Counted from the stretch's first letter, positions 25,310 to 35,107 are shown. The stretch: DNA of 64,000 nt from Burkholderia cepacia (GCF_001039005.1 NZ_LDWR01000015.1:1-64000); one strand, 5' to 3'. Notes: generated by a model not told the origin, from the sequence alone. Translations and numbers: made by a program.

Positions 25310-26392
25310 TCAGCCCGGCGCCGGCTGCGTCGCGGCGAAGCTTGGCCGCTCGCGCATCACCGCCTGCGCACGCGTGACGTTCGGGTATTTCCGCAGCAAT
25401 TCCGCCCCTTCGGGGAACATGCTCACGTACGCCAGGATCGGCGCCAGGAACAGATCCGCCATCGACAACTCGCTGCCGGCCAGGTAATCGCGCCCGCCGT
25501 ACGCGGCGTCGAACACCTGCAGATGCTTGTCGATTTCAGGCAGCGCCGCGTCGATCACAGCGCGATCAGGCTGGCCATTCTCGCCTTTCGGGAACACGTA
25601 CTGCAGCACGTAGCGGCGCACCATCGCGTCGTACGCGTAGCAGTTGATCACGCTGATCCATTGCTCGCCGCGCGCGTGCGCGGTGGCGCCCCACCGGGGC
25701 AGCAGGCTCGGGCCGTCGAACGCTTCGTCGATATAGCCGAGGATCGCACGCGTTTCGTAGAACTCGATCGGACCGTCGCAGAATGCCGGGATAAGCCCGA
25801 ACGGGTTATGCGCGAGCACTTCCGGCGAATGCGGCGGCAACGGCTGCAACGTGTACGCGACACCCTTTTCCGCGAGCGCCATCCGCACGGTCCGGCAATA
25901 GCTGCTGCGCGGATCGCCGATCACGACGACGGTACCCGCGCTGCCCTCCGGGTCCAGCAGATCGTTGAGCCGGTTGAACACCGATTGCCACCCGCCCATG
26001 TGCGAATCGCGCTCGGCCTCGCTCGGAAAGCCGCTGTGACGCATGTGCAGATGCGTGCCACCGTCCTGGTCGGTGAACGTGACCTCGATCAGCGTCTTCA
26101 GGTCGGCCGGCATCGCGCCGGCCTCCCAGGCCCACGTGTACGCCAGAAAGTCGACGCGATCGACCTTCTGGTATTCGCCGCCCGCGATGTGGCGCGAACC
26201 GTCGCGCCCGCCCATCACGATGCGGTACTTGCCGCCGACCCGCGCATCGGCGCTTGCTTCGATCACGCCCATCCCGCGCGGACAATGCCAGGTCGCCAGC
26301 GCGGTTTCGTTCGTAAACGCGTCAAAAACACGTTCGCGCGGCGCGCGGATGAACCGGTTCAATTCGAGATGAAACGTCGCTGCCTGACTCAT
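25310..26392 (-). CDS. SRPBCC (AHSA1-like) / glutathione S-transferase fusion
   Basis: A 360-residue two-domain protein. Residues 1-155 are a START/AHSA1-type hydrophobic-ligand domain (FIRAPRERVFDAFTNETALA, GGWQSVFNRLNDLL). From about residue 158 a glutathione S-transferase begins (VVVIGDPRSSYCRTVRMALA, thioredoxin-like; NPFGLIPAFCDG; FYETRAILGYIDE), with the helical domain to the end (YLAGSELSMADLFLAPILAY). The fusion may bind a hydrophobic or electrophilic compound and conjugate it with glutathione. Its ATG overlaps the TGA of the upstream ArsR gene by 4 bp, so the pair is translationally coupled. The start at 26392 follows from that overlap. Confidence 0.85.
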   Translation of the reverse strand: MSQAATFHLELNRFIRAPRERVFDAFTNETALATWHCPRGMGVIEASADARVGGKYRIVMGGRDGSRHIAGGEYQKVDRVDFLAYTWAWEAGAMPADLKTLIEVTFTDQDGGTHLHMRHSGFPSEAERDSHMGGWQSVFNRLNDLLDPEGSAGTVVVIGDPRSSYCRTVRMALAEKGVAYTLQPLPPHSPEVLAHNPFGLIPAFCDGPIEFYETRAILGYIDEAFDGPSLLPRWGATAHARGEQWISVINCYAYDAMVRRYVLQYVFPKGENGQPDRAVIDAALPEIDKHLQVFDAAYGGRDYLAGSELSMADLFLAPILAYVSMFPEGAELLRKYPNVTRAQAVMRERPSFAATQPAPG

Positions 26393-26763
26393 GACTTCTC
26401 CCGCCGAGGTGGGGCGTCGTCGCCGGCCGTGCCGCCCGCGCACGATTGTTCGACGAACGCCGTCAGTCGATCGAGGCTCTCTTCCCAATATTGCCGATAG
26501 GCTTCGAGCCACCCGTGCGCATCGCGCATCCCGTCCGCGCGCAACCGGCAGATTCGCCAGCGCGCATTGACTTCCCTCTCGATCAGCCCGGCCTCCGACA
26601 GCACGCGAAGGTGCTTCGAAATCGCCGGCGCCGACATGTCGAACGGCCGGGCCAGTTCGCCGACGGGCGCCGCGCCCTCGGCCAGCCGCACCAGGATCGC
26701 GCGCCGGGTAGGGTCGGCCAGCGCGGCGAACACCGCGGACAGGGGATCGGATGTGGAGTGCAT
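26389..26763 (-). CDS. ArsR-family transcriptional regulator
   Basis: A 124-residue winged-helix repressor (FAALADPTRRAILVRLAEG, FDMSAPAISKHLRVLSEAGL, recognition helix about residues 43-62). It lacks the ArsR CxC metal motif; this subgroup is usually paired with AHSA1/SRPBCC genes, exactly as here. It likely represses itself and the downstream fusion gene: a 10-bp perfect inverted repeat ends 3 bp upstream of its start codon. The ATG at 26763 gives MHSTSDPLSAVFAAL, the normal N-terminus. Confidence 0.9.
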   Translation of the reverse strand: MHSTSDPLSAVFAALADPTRRAILVRLAEGAAPVGELARPFDMSAPAISKHLRVLSEAGLIEREVNARWRICRLRADGMRDAHGWLEAYRQYWEESLDRLTAFVEQSCAGGTAGDDAPPRREKS

Positions 26764-26766
26764 GAT

Positions 26767-26792
26767 CTCATTTAACTTCAAGGTTAAATGAG
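26767..26792. promoter_or_regulatory. Probable autoregulatory operator of the ArsR gene
   Basis: CTCATTTAAC (26767-26776) and GTTAAATGAG (26783-26792) are perfect complements around a TTCAAG centre. The AT-rich site lies directly before the ArsR start codon and covers its ribosome binding region, as ArsR operators often do. Confidence 0.75.
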
Positions 26793-26987
26793 AGTCAAGG
26801 GGATGATGAGTGTGGCGGCGTGGCGGCGTGGAAGGACGGGCAGCGGGACGGAACGACGCACGCATCGCAGCCGAGCGGTGCAGCGCGATGCGGGGCATGA
26901 CGGCGTGCTTCGAGAAAAATGGACGATTCGCCGTGTGGAACCGGCAACAGCCGGCACGGTTCCGTTACGCGGGTGTCCTGGCCCGGC

Positions 26988-28037
26988 TTACAGGCAGACC
27001 GGCTCCGGCTCCAGCTCGACGCCAAATTTCGCGAACACGTCGTGCTGGATCGCCTGCGCCAGCGCGAGCACGTCGGCGCCGGAGGCGCCGCCGCGATTGA
27101 CGAGCACGAGCGCCTGGCGGTCATGCACGGCCGCCGCACCCAGCGCACGCCCCTTCCAGCCGCAGCGGTCGATCAGCCAGCCGGCCGCGAGCTTGACCTG
27201 CCCGTCCGGCTGCGGATACGACACGACCTCGGGCGCGCGGGTGCGCAACGCATCGAACTGCGCGGCATCGATCACCGGATTCTTGAAAAAACTGCCCGCG
27301 TTGCCGAGCACGAGCGGATCGGGCAGCTTCGCGCGGCGGATCGCGACGACCGCGTCGAACACGTCGCGCGGCGTCGCCGCATCGGGCGCGATACCGCGCG
27401 CGTCGAGCTCGCGCGTGACGTCCGCGTAGCCGAGCCGCGGCGTCCATTGCCTGGGCAGCCGGAACGTCACCGACACGATCGCGTACCGGCCGCGCCCTTC
27501 CCGCTTGAAGAAACTGTCGCGATAGCCGAACGCGCAGCGCACGGCGTCGAAGCGCTCGCTGCGCCCCGTCGCCAGCTCGACCGCGACCAGCGAGTCGAAA
27601 TACGCCTTCATCTCGAGGCCGTACGCGCCGATGTTCTGGATCGGCGCGGCACCGACGGTGCCCGGGATCAGCGCGAGGTTCTCGAGGCCCGGCATCCCGT
27701 GCTCGAGCGTCCACGCGACGAATGCATGCCAGTTCTCGCCTCCGCCGGCCTCGACGTACCACGCGTCGTCGTCCTCGCGCACGACGCGGCGGCCCGCGAT
27801 CTCGTCGAGCAGGACGACACCGTCGAAATCGCGCGTGAACACGACATTGCTGCCGCCGCCGAGCACGAGCCGCGGCAGGCTCGCGACGCGCGGGTCGCGA
27901 TGCAGCGCCTCGAACTGCGACGCGTGCGTGACGCGCGCGGCAAAGCGCGCCGTCGCGGCGATGCCGAACGTGTTGTGCGCGGCGAGCGGATGGTCGGGAA
28001 GCAGCGACAGGGCGGAATCGTCAGGGGGCATCGGCAT
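26988..28037 (-). CDS. murB: UDP-N-acetylenolpyruvoylglucosamine reductase
   Basis: A 349-residue FAD enzyme that completes UDP-N-acetylmuramate synthesis for peptidoglycan. FAD-binding [17 protein letters not shown] (about residues 57-73), [30 protein letters not shown] and [11 protein letters not shown] (with the catalytic Ser) match the type I, E. coli-like form. The C-terminus includes LIDRCGWKG. The start could be 28037 or the ATG six bases later (28031). It is divergent from yajQ with about 136 bp between. Confidence 0.96.
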   Translation of the reverse strand: MPMPPDDSALSLLPDHPLAAHNTFGIAATARFAARVTHASQFEALHRDPRVASLPRLVLGGGSNVVFTRDFDGVVLLDEIAGRRVVREDDDAWYVEAGGGENWHAFVAWTLEHGMPGLENLALIPGTVGAAPIQNIGAYGLEMKAYFDSLVAVELATGRSERFDAVRCAFGYRDSFFKREGRGRYAIVSVTFRLPRQWTPRLGYADVTRELDARGIAPDAATPRDVFDAVVAIRRAKLPDPLVLGNAGSFFKNPVIDAAQFDALRTRAPEVVSYPQPDGQVKLAAGWLIDRCGWKGRALGAAAVHDRQALVLVNRGGASGADVLALAQAIQHDVFAKFGVELEPEPVCL

Positions 28038-28173
28038 TCGCGGTCACGTCCGCCCGAGCGGCGCATGGCCGGCCTTGGGCAAACGGAGGGGCATCGGTAA
28101 AATGGCAAACAGTCCGCAATTATAGCGAGTGCCCGCGCGCGAGCCGGGTGCCCGCATCTCAAGGGAGAAAACC

Positions 28174-28659
28174 ATGCCATCGTTCGACGTCGTTTCCGAA
28201 GCGAACATGATCGAAGTGAAGAACGCCATCGAGCAGTCGAACAAGGAAATTTCGACGCGCTTCGACTTCAAGGGCTCCGACGCGCGCGTCGAGCAGAAGG
28301 AGCGCGAGCTGACGCTGTTCGCCGACGACGATTTCAAGCTCGGCCAGGTCAAGGACGTGCTGATCAACAAGCTGGCCAAGCGCAACGTCGACGTGCGCTT
28401 CCTCGACTACGGCAAGGTCGAGAAGATCGGCGGCGACAAGGTCAAGCAGATCGTCACCGTGAAGAAAGGCGTGACGGGCGATCTCGCGAAGAAGATCGTG
28501 CGGCTCGTGAAGGACAGCAAGATCAAGGTGCAGGCGAGCATCCAGGGCGACGCCGTGCGCGTGGCGGGCACGAAGCGCGACGATCTGCAGAGCGTGATCG
28601 CGATGCTGCGCAAGGACGTGACCGATACGCCGCTCGACTTCAACAACTTCCGCGACTGA
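28174..28659 (+). CDS. yajQ: YajQ-family nucleotide-binding protein
   Basis: A 161-residue cytoplasmic protein made of two ferredoxin-like halves. [33 protein letters not shown] and FRDRKVT-equivalent [11 protein letters not shown] at the end identify it. Some YajQ proteins bind c-di-GMP and change transcription-factor activity; others bind nucleic acid or nucleotides. AAGGGAGAAAACC precedes the ATG at 28174. Confidence 0.95.
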   Translation: MPSFDVVSEANMIEVKNAIEQSNKEISTRFDFKGSDARVEQKERELTLFADDDFKLGQVKDVLINKLAKRNVDVRFLDYGKVEKIGGDKVKQIVTVKKGVTGDLAKKIVRLVKDSKIKVQASIQGDAVRVAGTKRDDLQSVIAMLRKDVTDTPLDFNNFRD

Positions 28660-28731
28660 TCGGCCGCCGATCCGTCATCACGCCGGGCCCCGCACACGCG
28701 GCGCGCCCGGCACGCGGCAACCGCCGCTGCG

Positions 28732-29370
28732 TCAGGCTTTCCCGCCGTCCTGCGCGCCGCCGTCCGCGGCCGCCTTCTTCTTGTCGCCGATCCGGCTCTC
28801 CTGCCCCGCGAGCAGCTTCGAAATATTGCCGCGGTGACGCCAGATGAGCAGCACGCTCATCGCGAGCACAGCCCACGCGACCGGGTTGTGGCCCGTGCCG
28901 AACAGGAATACGTCGAACACCGGCGCGAACACGGCCGCCGCCAGCGCCGCGAGCGACGAATAGCGGGAGAAGAACGCGACGATCAGCCAGGTCAGCGCGG
29001 TCGCGAGCCCGAGCACCGGGTGCACGGCGAGCAGCACGCCGGCCGCGGTCGCGACGCCCTTGCCGCCCTGGAAGCGGAAGAACACCGGATACAGGTGGCC
29101 GAGGAACACGGCGATCGCCACCCATGCGACCGCGACGTCGGGCAGGCCGAAGTGCCGCGCGAGCCAGACGGCGATCCAGCCCTTGAACGCGTCGCCGACG
29201 AGCGTCAGGATCGCGGCCTTCTTGTTGCCGCTGCGCAGCACGTTGGTCGCGCCGGGATTCTTCGACCCGTACGAACGCGGGTCGGCCAAGCCCATCGCCC
29301 CGCTGACGACGACGGCGAACGACACCGAACCGATCAGGTAGGCAACGAGGGCGGCGAGCAGGATCTGCAT
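28732..29370 (-). CDS. plsY: Glycerol-3-phosphate acyltransferase PlsY
   Basis: A 212-residue inner-membrane enzyme that transfers acyl groups from acyl phosphate to glycerol-3-phosphate, the first step of phospholipid synthesis. Five hydrophobic segments and the signatures [40 protein letters not shown] and [17 protein letters not shown] are present. The Lys-rich C-terminal tail ([11 protein letters not shown]) is a lineage feature. Confidence 0.96.
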   Translation of the reverse strand: MQILLAALVAYLIGSVSFAVVVSGAMGLADPRSYGSKNPGATNVLRSGNKKAAILTLVGDAFKGWIAVWLARHFGLPDVAVAWVAIAVFLGHLYPVFFRFQGGKGVATAAGVLLAVHPVLGLATALTWLIVAFFSRYSSLAALAAAVFAPVFDVFLFGTGHNPVAWAVLAMSVLLIWRHRGNISKLLAGQESRIGDKKKAAADGGAQDGGKA

Positions 29371-29478
29371 GCGGAGGACTCTTCTTTCAACGTATCGGTA
29401 AAGGGAAGGCTATGTGCGGCAAGCCGAAACGGCGCCCATTCTACCGAACGAGCACGGCCTGCCACGAAGGTGAAACCC

Positions 29479-29970
29479 TCAGTCGACGCTCGCGCACTGC
29501 ACGGGCTGCGCGCCGAGCAGCGACGTGAGCACCGCCGGCTCGAGGCTGACGAGATAACCGCGACGCCCGCCGTTCAGGTAGATCGTCGGCAGTTCGAGGA
29601 TCGTCGCCTCGACGTAGACGGGCATCGTCTTGCGCGTGCCGAACGGCGACGTGCCGCCGACGAGATAACCCGAATGGCGGTTCGCGACGTCGGGCTTGCA
29701 CGGCTCGACGCGCTTCGCGCCGATCTGCCGCGCGAGGTTCTTCGTCGACACGGTGCGGTCGCCGTGCATCAGCACGATCAGCGGCTTCGCGTGTTCGTCT
29801 TCCATCACGAGCGTCTTCACGACGCTGTGCTCGTCGACGCCGAGCTGGCGCGCCGATTCGCCGGTGCCGCCGTGCTCGACGTATTCGTACGGATGCTCGC
29901 CGAACGCGACGCCGTGGCGGCGCAACAGCTGGGTCGCGGGGGTTTCGGACACGTGTCTGGATTTGCTCAT
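29479..29970 (-). CDS. ybaK: Cys-tRNA(Pro) deacylase, YbaK type
   Basis: A 163-residue aminoacyl-tRNA-editing protein that removes cysteine wrongly attached to tRNA-Pro. The YbaK core is visible in HPYEYVEHGGTGESARQLGV, VVKTLVMEDEHAKPLIVLMH, ARQIGAKRVEPCKPDVAN and SGYLVGGTSPFGTRK (substrate-binding loop). The start at 29970 gives a normal length. It sits 108 bp downstream of plsY's start region and appears monocistronic. Confidence 0.93.
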   Translation of the reverse strand: MSKSRHVSETPATQLLRRHGVAFGEHPYEYVEHGGTGESARQLGVDEHSVVKTLVMEDEHAKPLIVLMHGDRTVSTKNLARQIGAKRVEPCKPDVANRHSGYLVGGTSPFGTRKTMPVYVEATILELPTIYLNGGRRGYLVSLEPAVLTSLLGAQPVQCASVD

Positions 29971-30210
29971 GGCGGCATTCTAATGGTGAACGACCGGCGC
30001 TCGCGCGATGGCGCGCCGGCGCCGGCGGTATACTCGCGGCCCGTTTTCCGCCGGGCGGCCCGCGGCATCGCCGCAACGATCCCGCCCATCATCATTGCGG
30101 ACATCGCGAAGCGCTATTGCCCGATTGGCCGATTGTGGCGCGCGCGTCGTCATGGCACGATCGTTCGCAAACATCGTCACGCCGCCGCCCGCCCCTTTTC
30201 TGGAGACGCC

Positions 30211-31773
30211 ATGCCCTCGTCCATCCGTTCCTCCGAGCCGCTCGACGTCGATGCGCTGCTCGCCGCGCTGCCGAGCCGCATCGCCGACGTGCCCGCGCGC
30301 TGGGCCGCGCAGGCGCCCGCGCACCCGGCGCTGATCGAGGACGCGCGGTGCCTGTCGTATAGCGACCTGTCGCGGGCCGTCGACGCGGCGGCCGTGCTGC
30401 TCGCGCGCCTCGGCGTGCAAGGCGGCGACCGCGTGATGATCGTCGCAGAAAACTGCGTCGCGCAGATCGTGCTGCTGTTCGCGGTCGCCCGCCTCGACGC
30501 GTGGGCACTCGTGTCGAACGCGCGGCTGTCGGCCGGCGAACTCGACGCGATCGCCGCGCACGCGCGTCCGAAGCTGATCGCATTCGCGACGGACACCTCG
30601 CCCGACGCGCGCGCGCATGCGGCACGGCACGGCGCGACGCCCGCCGGCGCGCTGCCGGTCGACATCGGCGCGTGGTCGTATCACGTCGACGCGAGCGCGC
30701 CGTGCGAAGCGGTGGCCGCCGACGGCGCCGCGCAATGCGCGGCGCTGATCTACACGACCGGCACGACGGGCGCGCCGAAAGGCGTGATGCTGTCGCACCG
30801 CAACCTGCTGTTCATCGCGGCGACGTCGAGCACACTGCGCCGCGTGTCGCCGGACGACGTCGTCTACACGGTGCTGCCCGTGTCGCATGTGTACGGGCTC
30901 GCGTCGGTCTGCCTCGGCAGCCTGTACGCAGGCGCGACGCTGCGGCTCGCCCCGCGCTTCTCCCCGGAAGCCGTGCGCGTCGCGCTTGCCGACGAAAGCG
31001 TCACGATCTTCCAGGGCGTGCCCGCGATGCACGCGAAGCTGCTCGAACACCTGCACACGCACGGCCACGCATGGCACGCGCCGCGCCTGCGCTTTGCCTA
31101 TTCGGGCGGCTCGCCGCTCGACGCGAACCTGAAGGCGCGCGTCGAGCGCCTGTACGGCGTGCCGCTGCACAACGGTTACGGGATGACCGAAAGCAGCCCG
31201 ACCATCACGCAGACGCCGCTCGATGCGCCGCGCGCCGACAGCTCGGTCGGCGTGCCGATTCCGGGCGTGGAGATGCGGATCGTCGCACCGGACGGCACCG
31301 ACGTGCCGCCGGGCGAAGTCGGCGAGATTCGCGTGCGCGGGCCGAACGTGATGCTCGGCTACTACCGCAACGCGGACGCGACGCGTGCGGCCGTCTCGCC
31401 CGACGGCTGGCTGAGCACCGGCGATCTCGCGCGGCAGGAGGCGGACGGCGCCGTGACGATCGCGGGCCGCAGCAAGGAACTGATCATCCGATCGGGCTTC
31501 AACGTGTATCCCGTCGAAGTCGAACAGGTGCTGAACGCGCATCCGGACGTCGTGCAGGCGGCCGTCATCGGCCGTGCAGTCGAGGGCAACGAGGAAGTGC
31601 TCGCGTTCGTCGAGCTGGTGCCCGGCGCGGCGGCGGACGAAGCCGCGTTGCACGCATGGTGTGCGGAGCGGCTCGCGCCTTACAAACGCCCTGCGCGAAT
31701 TCGCGTGCTCGACGCGCTGCCCGCCGCGTCGACGGGCAAGGTGCTGAAGCACAAGCTGCGCGAGCTGGCCTGA
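30211..31773 (+). CDS. AMP-dependent acyl-CoA synthetase/ligase
   Basis: A 520-residue adenylate-forming ligase that activates a carboxylic acid with ATP and usually loads it onto CoA. The AMP-binding motif YTTGTTGAPKGVMLSH (residues about 190-205), HNGYGMTESSP, GWLSTGDLARQE and the C-terminal catalytic Lys in STGKVLKHKL are all present. The substrate is not clear; similarity in layout is to medium-chain or aromatic acid ligases. TGGAGACGCC precedes the ATG at 30211. It stands alone between ybaK and the convergent xerD. Confidence 0.9.
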   Translation: MPSSIRSSEPLDVDALLAALPSRIADVPARWAAQAPAHPALIEDARCLSYSDLSRAVDAAAVLLARLGVQGGDRVMIVAENCVAQIVLLFAVARLDAWALVSNARLSAGELDAIAAHARPKLIAFATDTSPDARAHAARHGATPAGALPVDIGAWSYHVDASAPCEAVAADGAAQCAALIYTTGTTGAPKGVMLSHRNLLFIAATSSTLRRVSPDDVVYTVLPVSHVYGLASVCLGSLYAGATLRLAPRFSPEAVRVALADESVTIFQGVPAMHAKLLEHLHTHGHAWHAPRLRFAYSGGSPLDANLKARVERLYGVPLHNGYGMTESSPTITQTPLDAPRADSSVGVPIPGVEMRIVAPDGTDVPPGEVGEIRVRGPNVMLGYYRNADATRAAVSPDGWLSTGDLARQEADGAVTIAGRSKELIIRSGFNVYPVEVEQVLNAHPDVVQAAVIGRAVEGNEEVLAFVELVPGAAADEAALHAWCAERLAPYKRPARIRVLDALPAASTGKVLKHKLRELA

Positions 31774-31820
31774 CGCCGGCCGGCGCGCACGGCGCAGTGC
31801 CGTGCCGTGCCGGATTCGCG

Positions 31821-32771
31821 CTAACCGCGCGGGTGGTGTTGCGCGTGCAGCGTCTTCAGCCGCTCGCGCGCGACGTGCGTGTAGATCTGCGTGGTCGAGA
31901 TGTCGCTGTGACCGAGCAGCAATTGCACGACGCGCAGGTCGGCGCCGTGGTTCAGCAGGTGCGTCGCGAACGCATGCCGCAGCGTGTGCGGCGACAGGTG
32001 CGCGCGCACGTCGGCGTGCTGTGCGTGGCGCTTGATGATGTTCCAGAACTGCTGGCGCGTCATCCCGTCGCCGCGCGCAGTCACGAACAGCGCATCGGCC
32101 GCACGCGCGCCGAGCAGCGCCGGCCGCGCGTCGCGCAGGTAGCGCTCGATCCAGCCGTGCGCGACTTCGCCGAACGGCACGAGCCGCTCCTTCGAGCCCT
32201 TGCCCATCACGCGCACGACACCCTCGTTGAGGCCGACCTCGACGGTCTTCAGCGTCACGAGCTCGCTCACGCGCAGCCCGCTCGCGTACATCAGCTCGAG
32301 CATCGTGCGATCGCGCAGGCCGAGCGGCGTGCCGACGTCGGGCGCACCGAGCAGCGCCTCGACCTGCGCCTCGGACAGCGTCGACGGAAACCGGGCCGCC
32401 TGTTTCGCGGACGTGATCCGCAGCGTCGGGTCGGCGCTCGCGCGATGCTCGCGCACGGCCCAGCCGTAATAGCGACGGAACACCGACAGCCGCCGGTTCG
32501 ACGACGTCGCCTTGCCGTCGCTGCGCGCCGCGATGTAGCCCGTCACCGTCGCCTCGTCGGCCGAATCGAGCGGCGCATCGTGGGTCGCGGCCAGCCATTG
32601 GGAAAACAGCACCAGATCGCGCCGGTACGCGTCGAGCGTGTTGCGCGAGAGCCCGTGCTCGAGCCACAGCGCATCGCAGAACACGTCGATCGACGCGCGG
32701 CTCGCGAGCAGCGCGGGTGATGCGGCCGCGGCATCGCCGTCGGCTTCGGGGGAAATCAGCGGTTCGCTCAT
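31821..32771 (-). CDS. xerD: Tyrosine recombinase XerD
   Basis: A 316-residue site-specific recombinase that resolves chromosome dimers at dif together with XerC. The N-terminal core-binding domain spans about residues 25-110 (ASIDVFCDALWLEHGLSRNT). The catalytic residues appear in ASGLRVSELVTLK (Arg), HTLRHAFATHLL (His-x-x-Arg) and GHSDISTTQIYTHV (His and the nucleophile Tyr). The usual XerD ends in such a TQIYTHV stretch. Its ATG overlaps the ogt stop by one base, so the two are coupled. Confidence 0.93.
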   Translation of the reverse strand: MSEPLISPEADGDAAAASPALLASRASIDVFCDALWLEHGLSRNTLDAYRRDLVLFSQWLAATHDAPLDSADEATVTGYIAARSDGKATSSNRRLSVFRRYYGWAVREHRASADPTLRITSAKQAARFPSTLSEAQVEALLGAPDVGTPLGLRDRTMLELMYASGLRVSELVTLKTVEVGLNEGVVRVMGKGSKERLVPFGEVAHGWIERYLRDARPALLGARAADALFVTARGDGMTRQQFWNIIKRHAQHADVRAHLSPHTLRHAFATHLLNHGADLRVVQLLLGHSDISTTQIYTHVARERLKTLHAQHHPRG

Positions 32772-33238
32772 CAGTACGGCACGCCCTCGTGCGCCAGCAG
32801 CCAGCGCTTCACTTTCTGGTAATAGCCGTTGTCGTCGTGGTTCGCGAAGCCGCCGAGACCGCCCGCCGCGACGACGCGATGGCACGGGATCACAAGCGGA
32901 AAGTAGTTCGCGCCGCACGCCTGGCCGACCGCGCGCGGCGCGCTGCCGATCCGCTTCGCGACCTGGCCGTAGGTCAGCACGGTGCCCGGTGGAATATCGC
33001 TGATCACGTTCCACACGCGATGCTGGAACGCGCTGCCGACTTCGGCGAGCGGCAGGTCGAAGCGCGCCGACGCACGCTCGAAATAACGTTCGATCTGCTT
33101 GACCGCGCGCTTCGCGAGCGGCGAATCCGGATCGACCGACTTCACCGACTCGGGCAGATAAACGATCTCGCGCACCACCGCGGCGTCCGTGCGGATGCCG
33201 ACCTTGCCGAACGGCGCGTCGATGACTGCATTGAACAT
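32771..33238 (-). CDS. ogt: Methylated-DNA--protein-cysteine methyltransferase
   Basis: A 155-residue repair protein that removes the methyl group from O6-methylguanine onto its own cysteine. The active-site motif IPCHRVV, preceded by the helix-turn-helix TYGQVAKRIGSAPRAVGQAC, is intact. The N-terminal domain is short, as in Ogt. The start at 33238 gives MFNAVIDAPFGKVGI. It is the first gene of the ogt-xerD pair. Confidence 0.92.
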   Translation of the reverse strand: MFNAVIDAPFGKVGIRTDAAVVREIVYLPESVKSVDPDSPLAKRAVKQIERYFERASARFDLPLAEVGSAFQHRVWNVISDIPPGTVLTYGQVAKRIGSAPRAVGQACGANYFPLVIPCHRVVAAGGLGGFANHDDNGYYQKVKRWLLAHEGVPY

Positions 33239-33302
33239 GGCCCTCTCCTGACCGATGAATGCGCGCGGTACCGCCGCGCGCCGACGACACTTTACGCCGC
33301 CT

Positions 33303-34538
33303 TCACGCGCCACGCAGCGCCCATTCGACATGCTCGCGCACGACCGGCGACGGATCGTCAGCCCGCGCGCGCAACGCGGCAATGATCGCGTCGCGCGCCT
33401 GCGGCGCAAGCCGATCCGCGTCCGCGCGCAGCGCGTTGCCGAGCCCGACGGCGAGATTGCGCAGCCAGCTTTCGTAGCCGATGCGCCGGATCGCGCTGCC
33501 CTGCATCCGCGTGTCGAACGCGTCGGCGTCCCACGCGAACAATTCGACGAGCGTCGCACGGTCGAGGCCGTGCCGCACGTCGAAATCGGCGACCGGTGCG
33601 GCCTGTGCGAACTTGTTCCACGGGCACACGAGCTGGCAGTCGTCGCAGCCGTACACGCGATTGCCGATCATCGGCCGCAGCGGCTCGGGGATGCTGCCTT
33701 TCAGTTCGATCGTCAGGTACGAGATGCAGCGGCGCGCATCGACGCGGTACGGCTCGACGATCGCGCCGGTCGGGCATGCGTCGATGCAGCGCGTGCAGCT
33801 GCCGCAATGCGCGCCGGGCGTCTCGGGCGCGGTGTCGGGCGACGTGCGCGCATCGGTCGGCAGCGGAATGTCGACGTAGATCTCGCCGAGGAAGAACAGC
33901 GAACCGGCATCGCGCTGCAGCAGCAGCGTGTGCTTGCCGCGCCAGCCGACGCCGGCCTTCTGCGCGAGCTCGACCTCGAGCACGGGCGCCGAATCGGTGA
34001 ACACGCGATAGCCGAACGCGCCGATCTCGTGCTCGATGCGCTCCGCGAGCGTCTGCAGCCGGTTGCGCAGCACCTTGTGATAGTCGCGGCCGCGCGCATA
34101 GATCGACACGACGGCCGCCTGCGGATCGTCGAGCCGCGCCCGTTCGCGCGCGCGCCAGTCGTGCGGCACGAGCGCGCCCGGCTCGCCGTCGGGTGCGGCG
34201 GCGGCGAGCGTTTCGGCCGGCAGGTAGGCGAGCCGCACGGAAATCACGCGTCGCGTACCGGCCACAAGTTCGGCCGGCCGCGCGCGTTTCATCCCATGTT
34301 TCGCCATATAATCCATTTCGCCGTGGTATCCGGCTTCCAGCCAGGCGGCGAGGCCTGCTTCGGCATCCGAGAGATCGGTATCGCTGATGCCGATCGCCCC
34401 GAAACCCAATTCGCGCCCCCACGCCCTGATGCGAGCGGCGAGCGCAGTCAACGCCGCATCATCGAGCGCGCACGGCGCCGCGCCTTCGGCTTGAGTCGAA
34501 GGCCTGTCGGATGCGGCGAGTTCCGGTAATCGGTTCAT
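33303..34538 (-). CDS. queG: Epoxyqueuosine reductase
   Basis: A 411-residue cobalamin- and iron-sulfur-dependent enzyme that makes queuosine in tRNA anticodons from epoxyqueuosine. Two [4Fe-4S] motifs are seen: CGSCTRCIDACPTGA (about residues 230-244) and CDDCQLVCPWN (about 285-295). GFGAIGISDTDLSDAEAGLA, GYHGEMDYMAKHG and the C-terminal HEAT-like tail (AIIAALRARADDPSPVVREH) complete the family pattern. It is divergent from tsaE with 17 bp between start codons, so their promoters overlap each other's coding region. Confidence 0.95.
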   Translation of the reverse strand: MNRLPELAASDRPSTQAEGAAPCALDDAALTALAARIRAWGRELGFGAIGISDTDLSDAEAGLAAWLEAGYHGEMDYMAKHGMKRARPAELVAGTRRVISVRLAYLPAETLAAAAPDGEPGALVPHDWRARERARLDDPQAAVVSIYARGRDYHKVLRNRLQTLAERIEHEIGAFGYRVFTDSAPVLEVELAQKAGVGWRGKHTLLLQRDAGSLFFLGEIYVDIPLPTDARTSPDTAPETPGAHCGSCTRCIDACPTGAIVEPYRVDARRCISYLTIELKGSIPEPLRPMIGNRVYGCDDCQLVCPWNKFAQAAPVADFDVRHGLDRATLVELFAWDADAFDTRMQGSAIRRIGYESWLRNLAVGLGNALRADADRLAPQARDAIIAALRARADDPSPVVREHVEWALRGA

Positions 34539-34555
34539 CGCACTATTTTACGAGA

Positions 34556-35107
34556 ATGCCAGCCACGTCCCATACGCCTCATGCCGCCACGCTGCCTGCC
34601 CCGTTCGCGGAGCGCGTGATCGCACTCGCCGACGAAGCGGCGACCGAGGCCTTCGGCACCCGCTTCGCGCACGCGCTCGACGCGGCACGCGTCGATCTCA
34701 CTCGCGCACACGCGTTCGACGGGCTGCAGATCCAGCTGGTCGGCGATCTCGGCGCGGGCAAAACGACCCTCGTGCGCGCGATCCTGCGCGGCCTCGGCCA
34801 CCCGGGGCGCGTGCGCAGCCCGACCTATACGCTCGTCGAGCCGTACGCGCTCGAACGCGGCGATGGGGAACTTGAGGTCTATCACTTCGATCTGTATCGA
34901 TTCAATGATCCGGCCGAATGGTCCGACGCAGGCTTTCGCGAGTATTTCAATTCCAGCGCGATCTGCCTCGTCGAATGGCCGCAACAGGCGGGCGCGCTGC
35001 TCGGCGTGCCCGATCTGGTTTTCTCGCTCGACGTGGATGGCGACGGCCGCGCCCTCACCGTCCGGGCGTATAGCGCTTCAGGAAAGGCATGTCTCGAAAG
35101 ATGTTGA
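34556..35107 (+). CDS. tsaE: tRNA threonylcarbamoyladenosine synthesis ATPase TsaE
   Basis: A 183-residue P-loop ATPase needed with TsaB and TsaD for t6A formation on tRNA. Walker A LVGDLGAGKTTLVRAILRGL (about residues 61-80), VRSPTYTLVEPY and VYHFDLYRFNDPAEW identify it, and CLVEWPQQAGALLG is the C-terminal signature. I chose the ATG at 34556 (MPATSHTPHA); an N-terminal extension from 34511 is open but unlikely. It overlaps the amidase gene by 19 bp, a conserved pairing. Confidence 0.93.
   Translation: MPATSHTPHAATLPAPFAERVIALADEAATEAFGTRFAHALDAARVDLTRAHAFDGLQIQLVGDLGAGKTTLVRAILRGLGHPGRVRSPTYTLVEPYALERGDGELEVYHFDLYRFNDPAEWSDAGFREYFNSSAICLVEWPQQAGALLGVPDLVFSLDVDGDGRALTVRAYSASGKACLERC

Noticed and set aside
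28834..31773. A 979-codon open frame ending with the acyl-CoA ligase
   Set aside because: The part before 30211 is antisense to plsY and ybaK and has no recognisable domain; the ligase begins at 30211 with a ribosome binding site.
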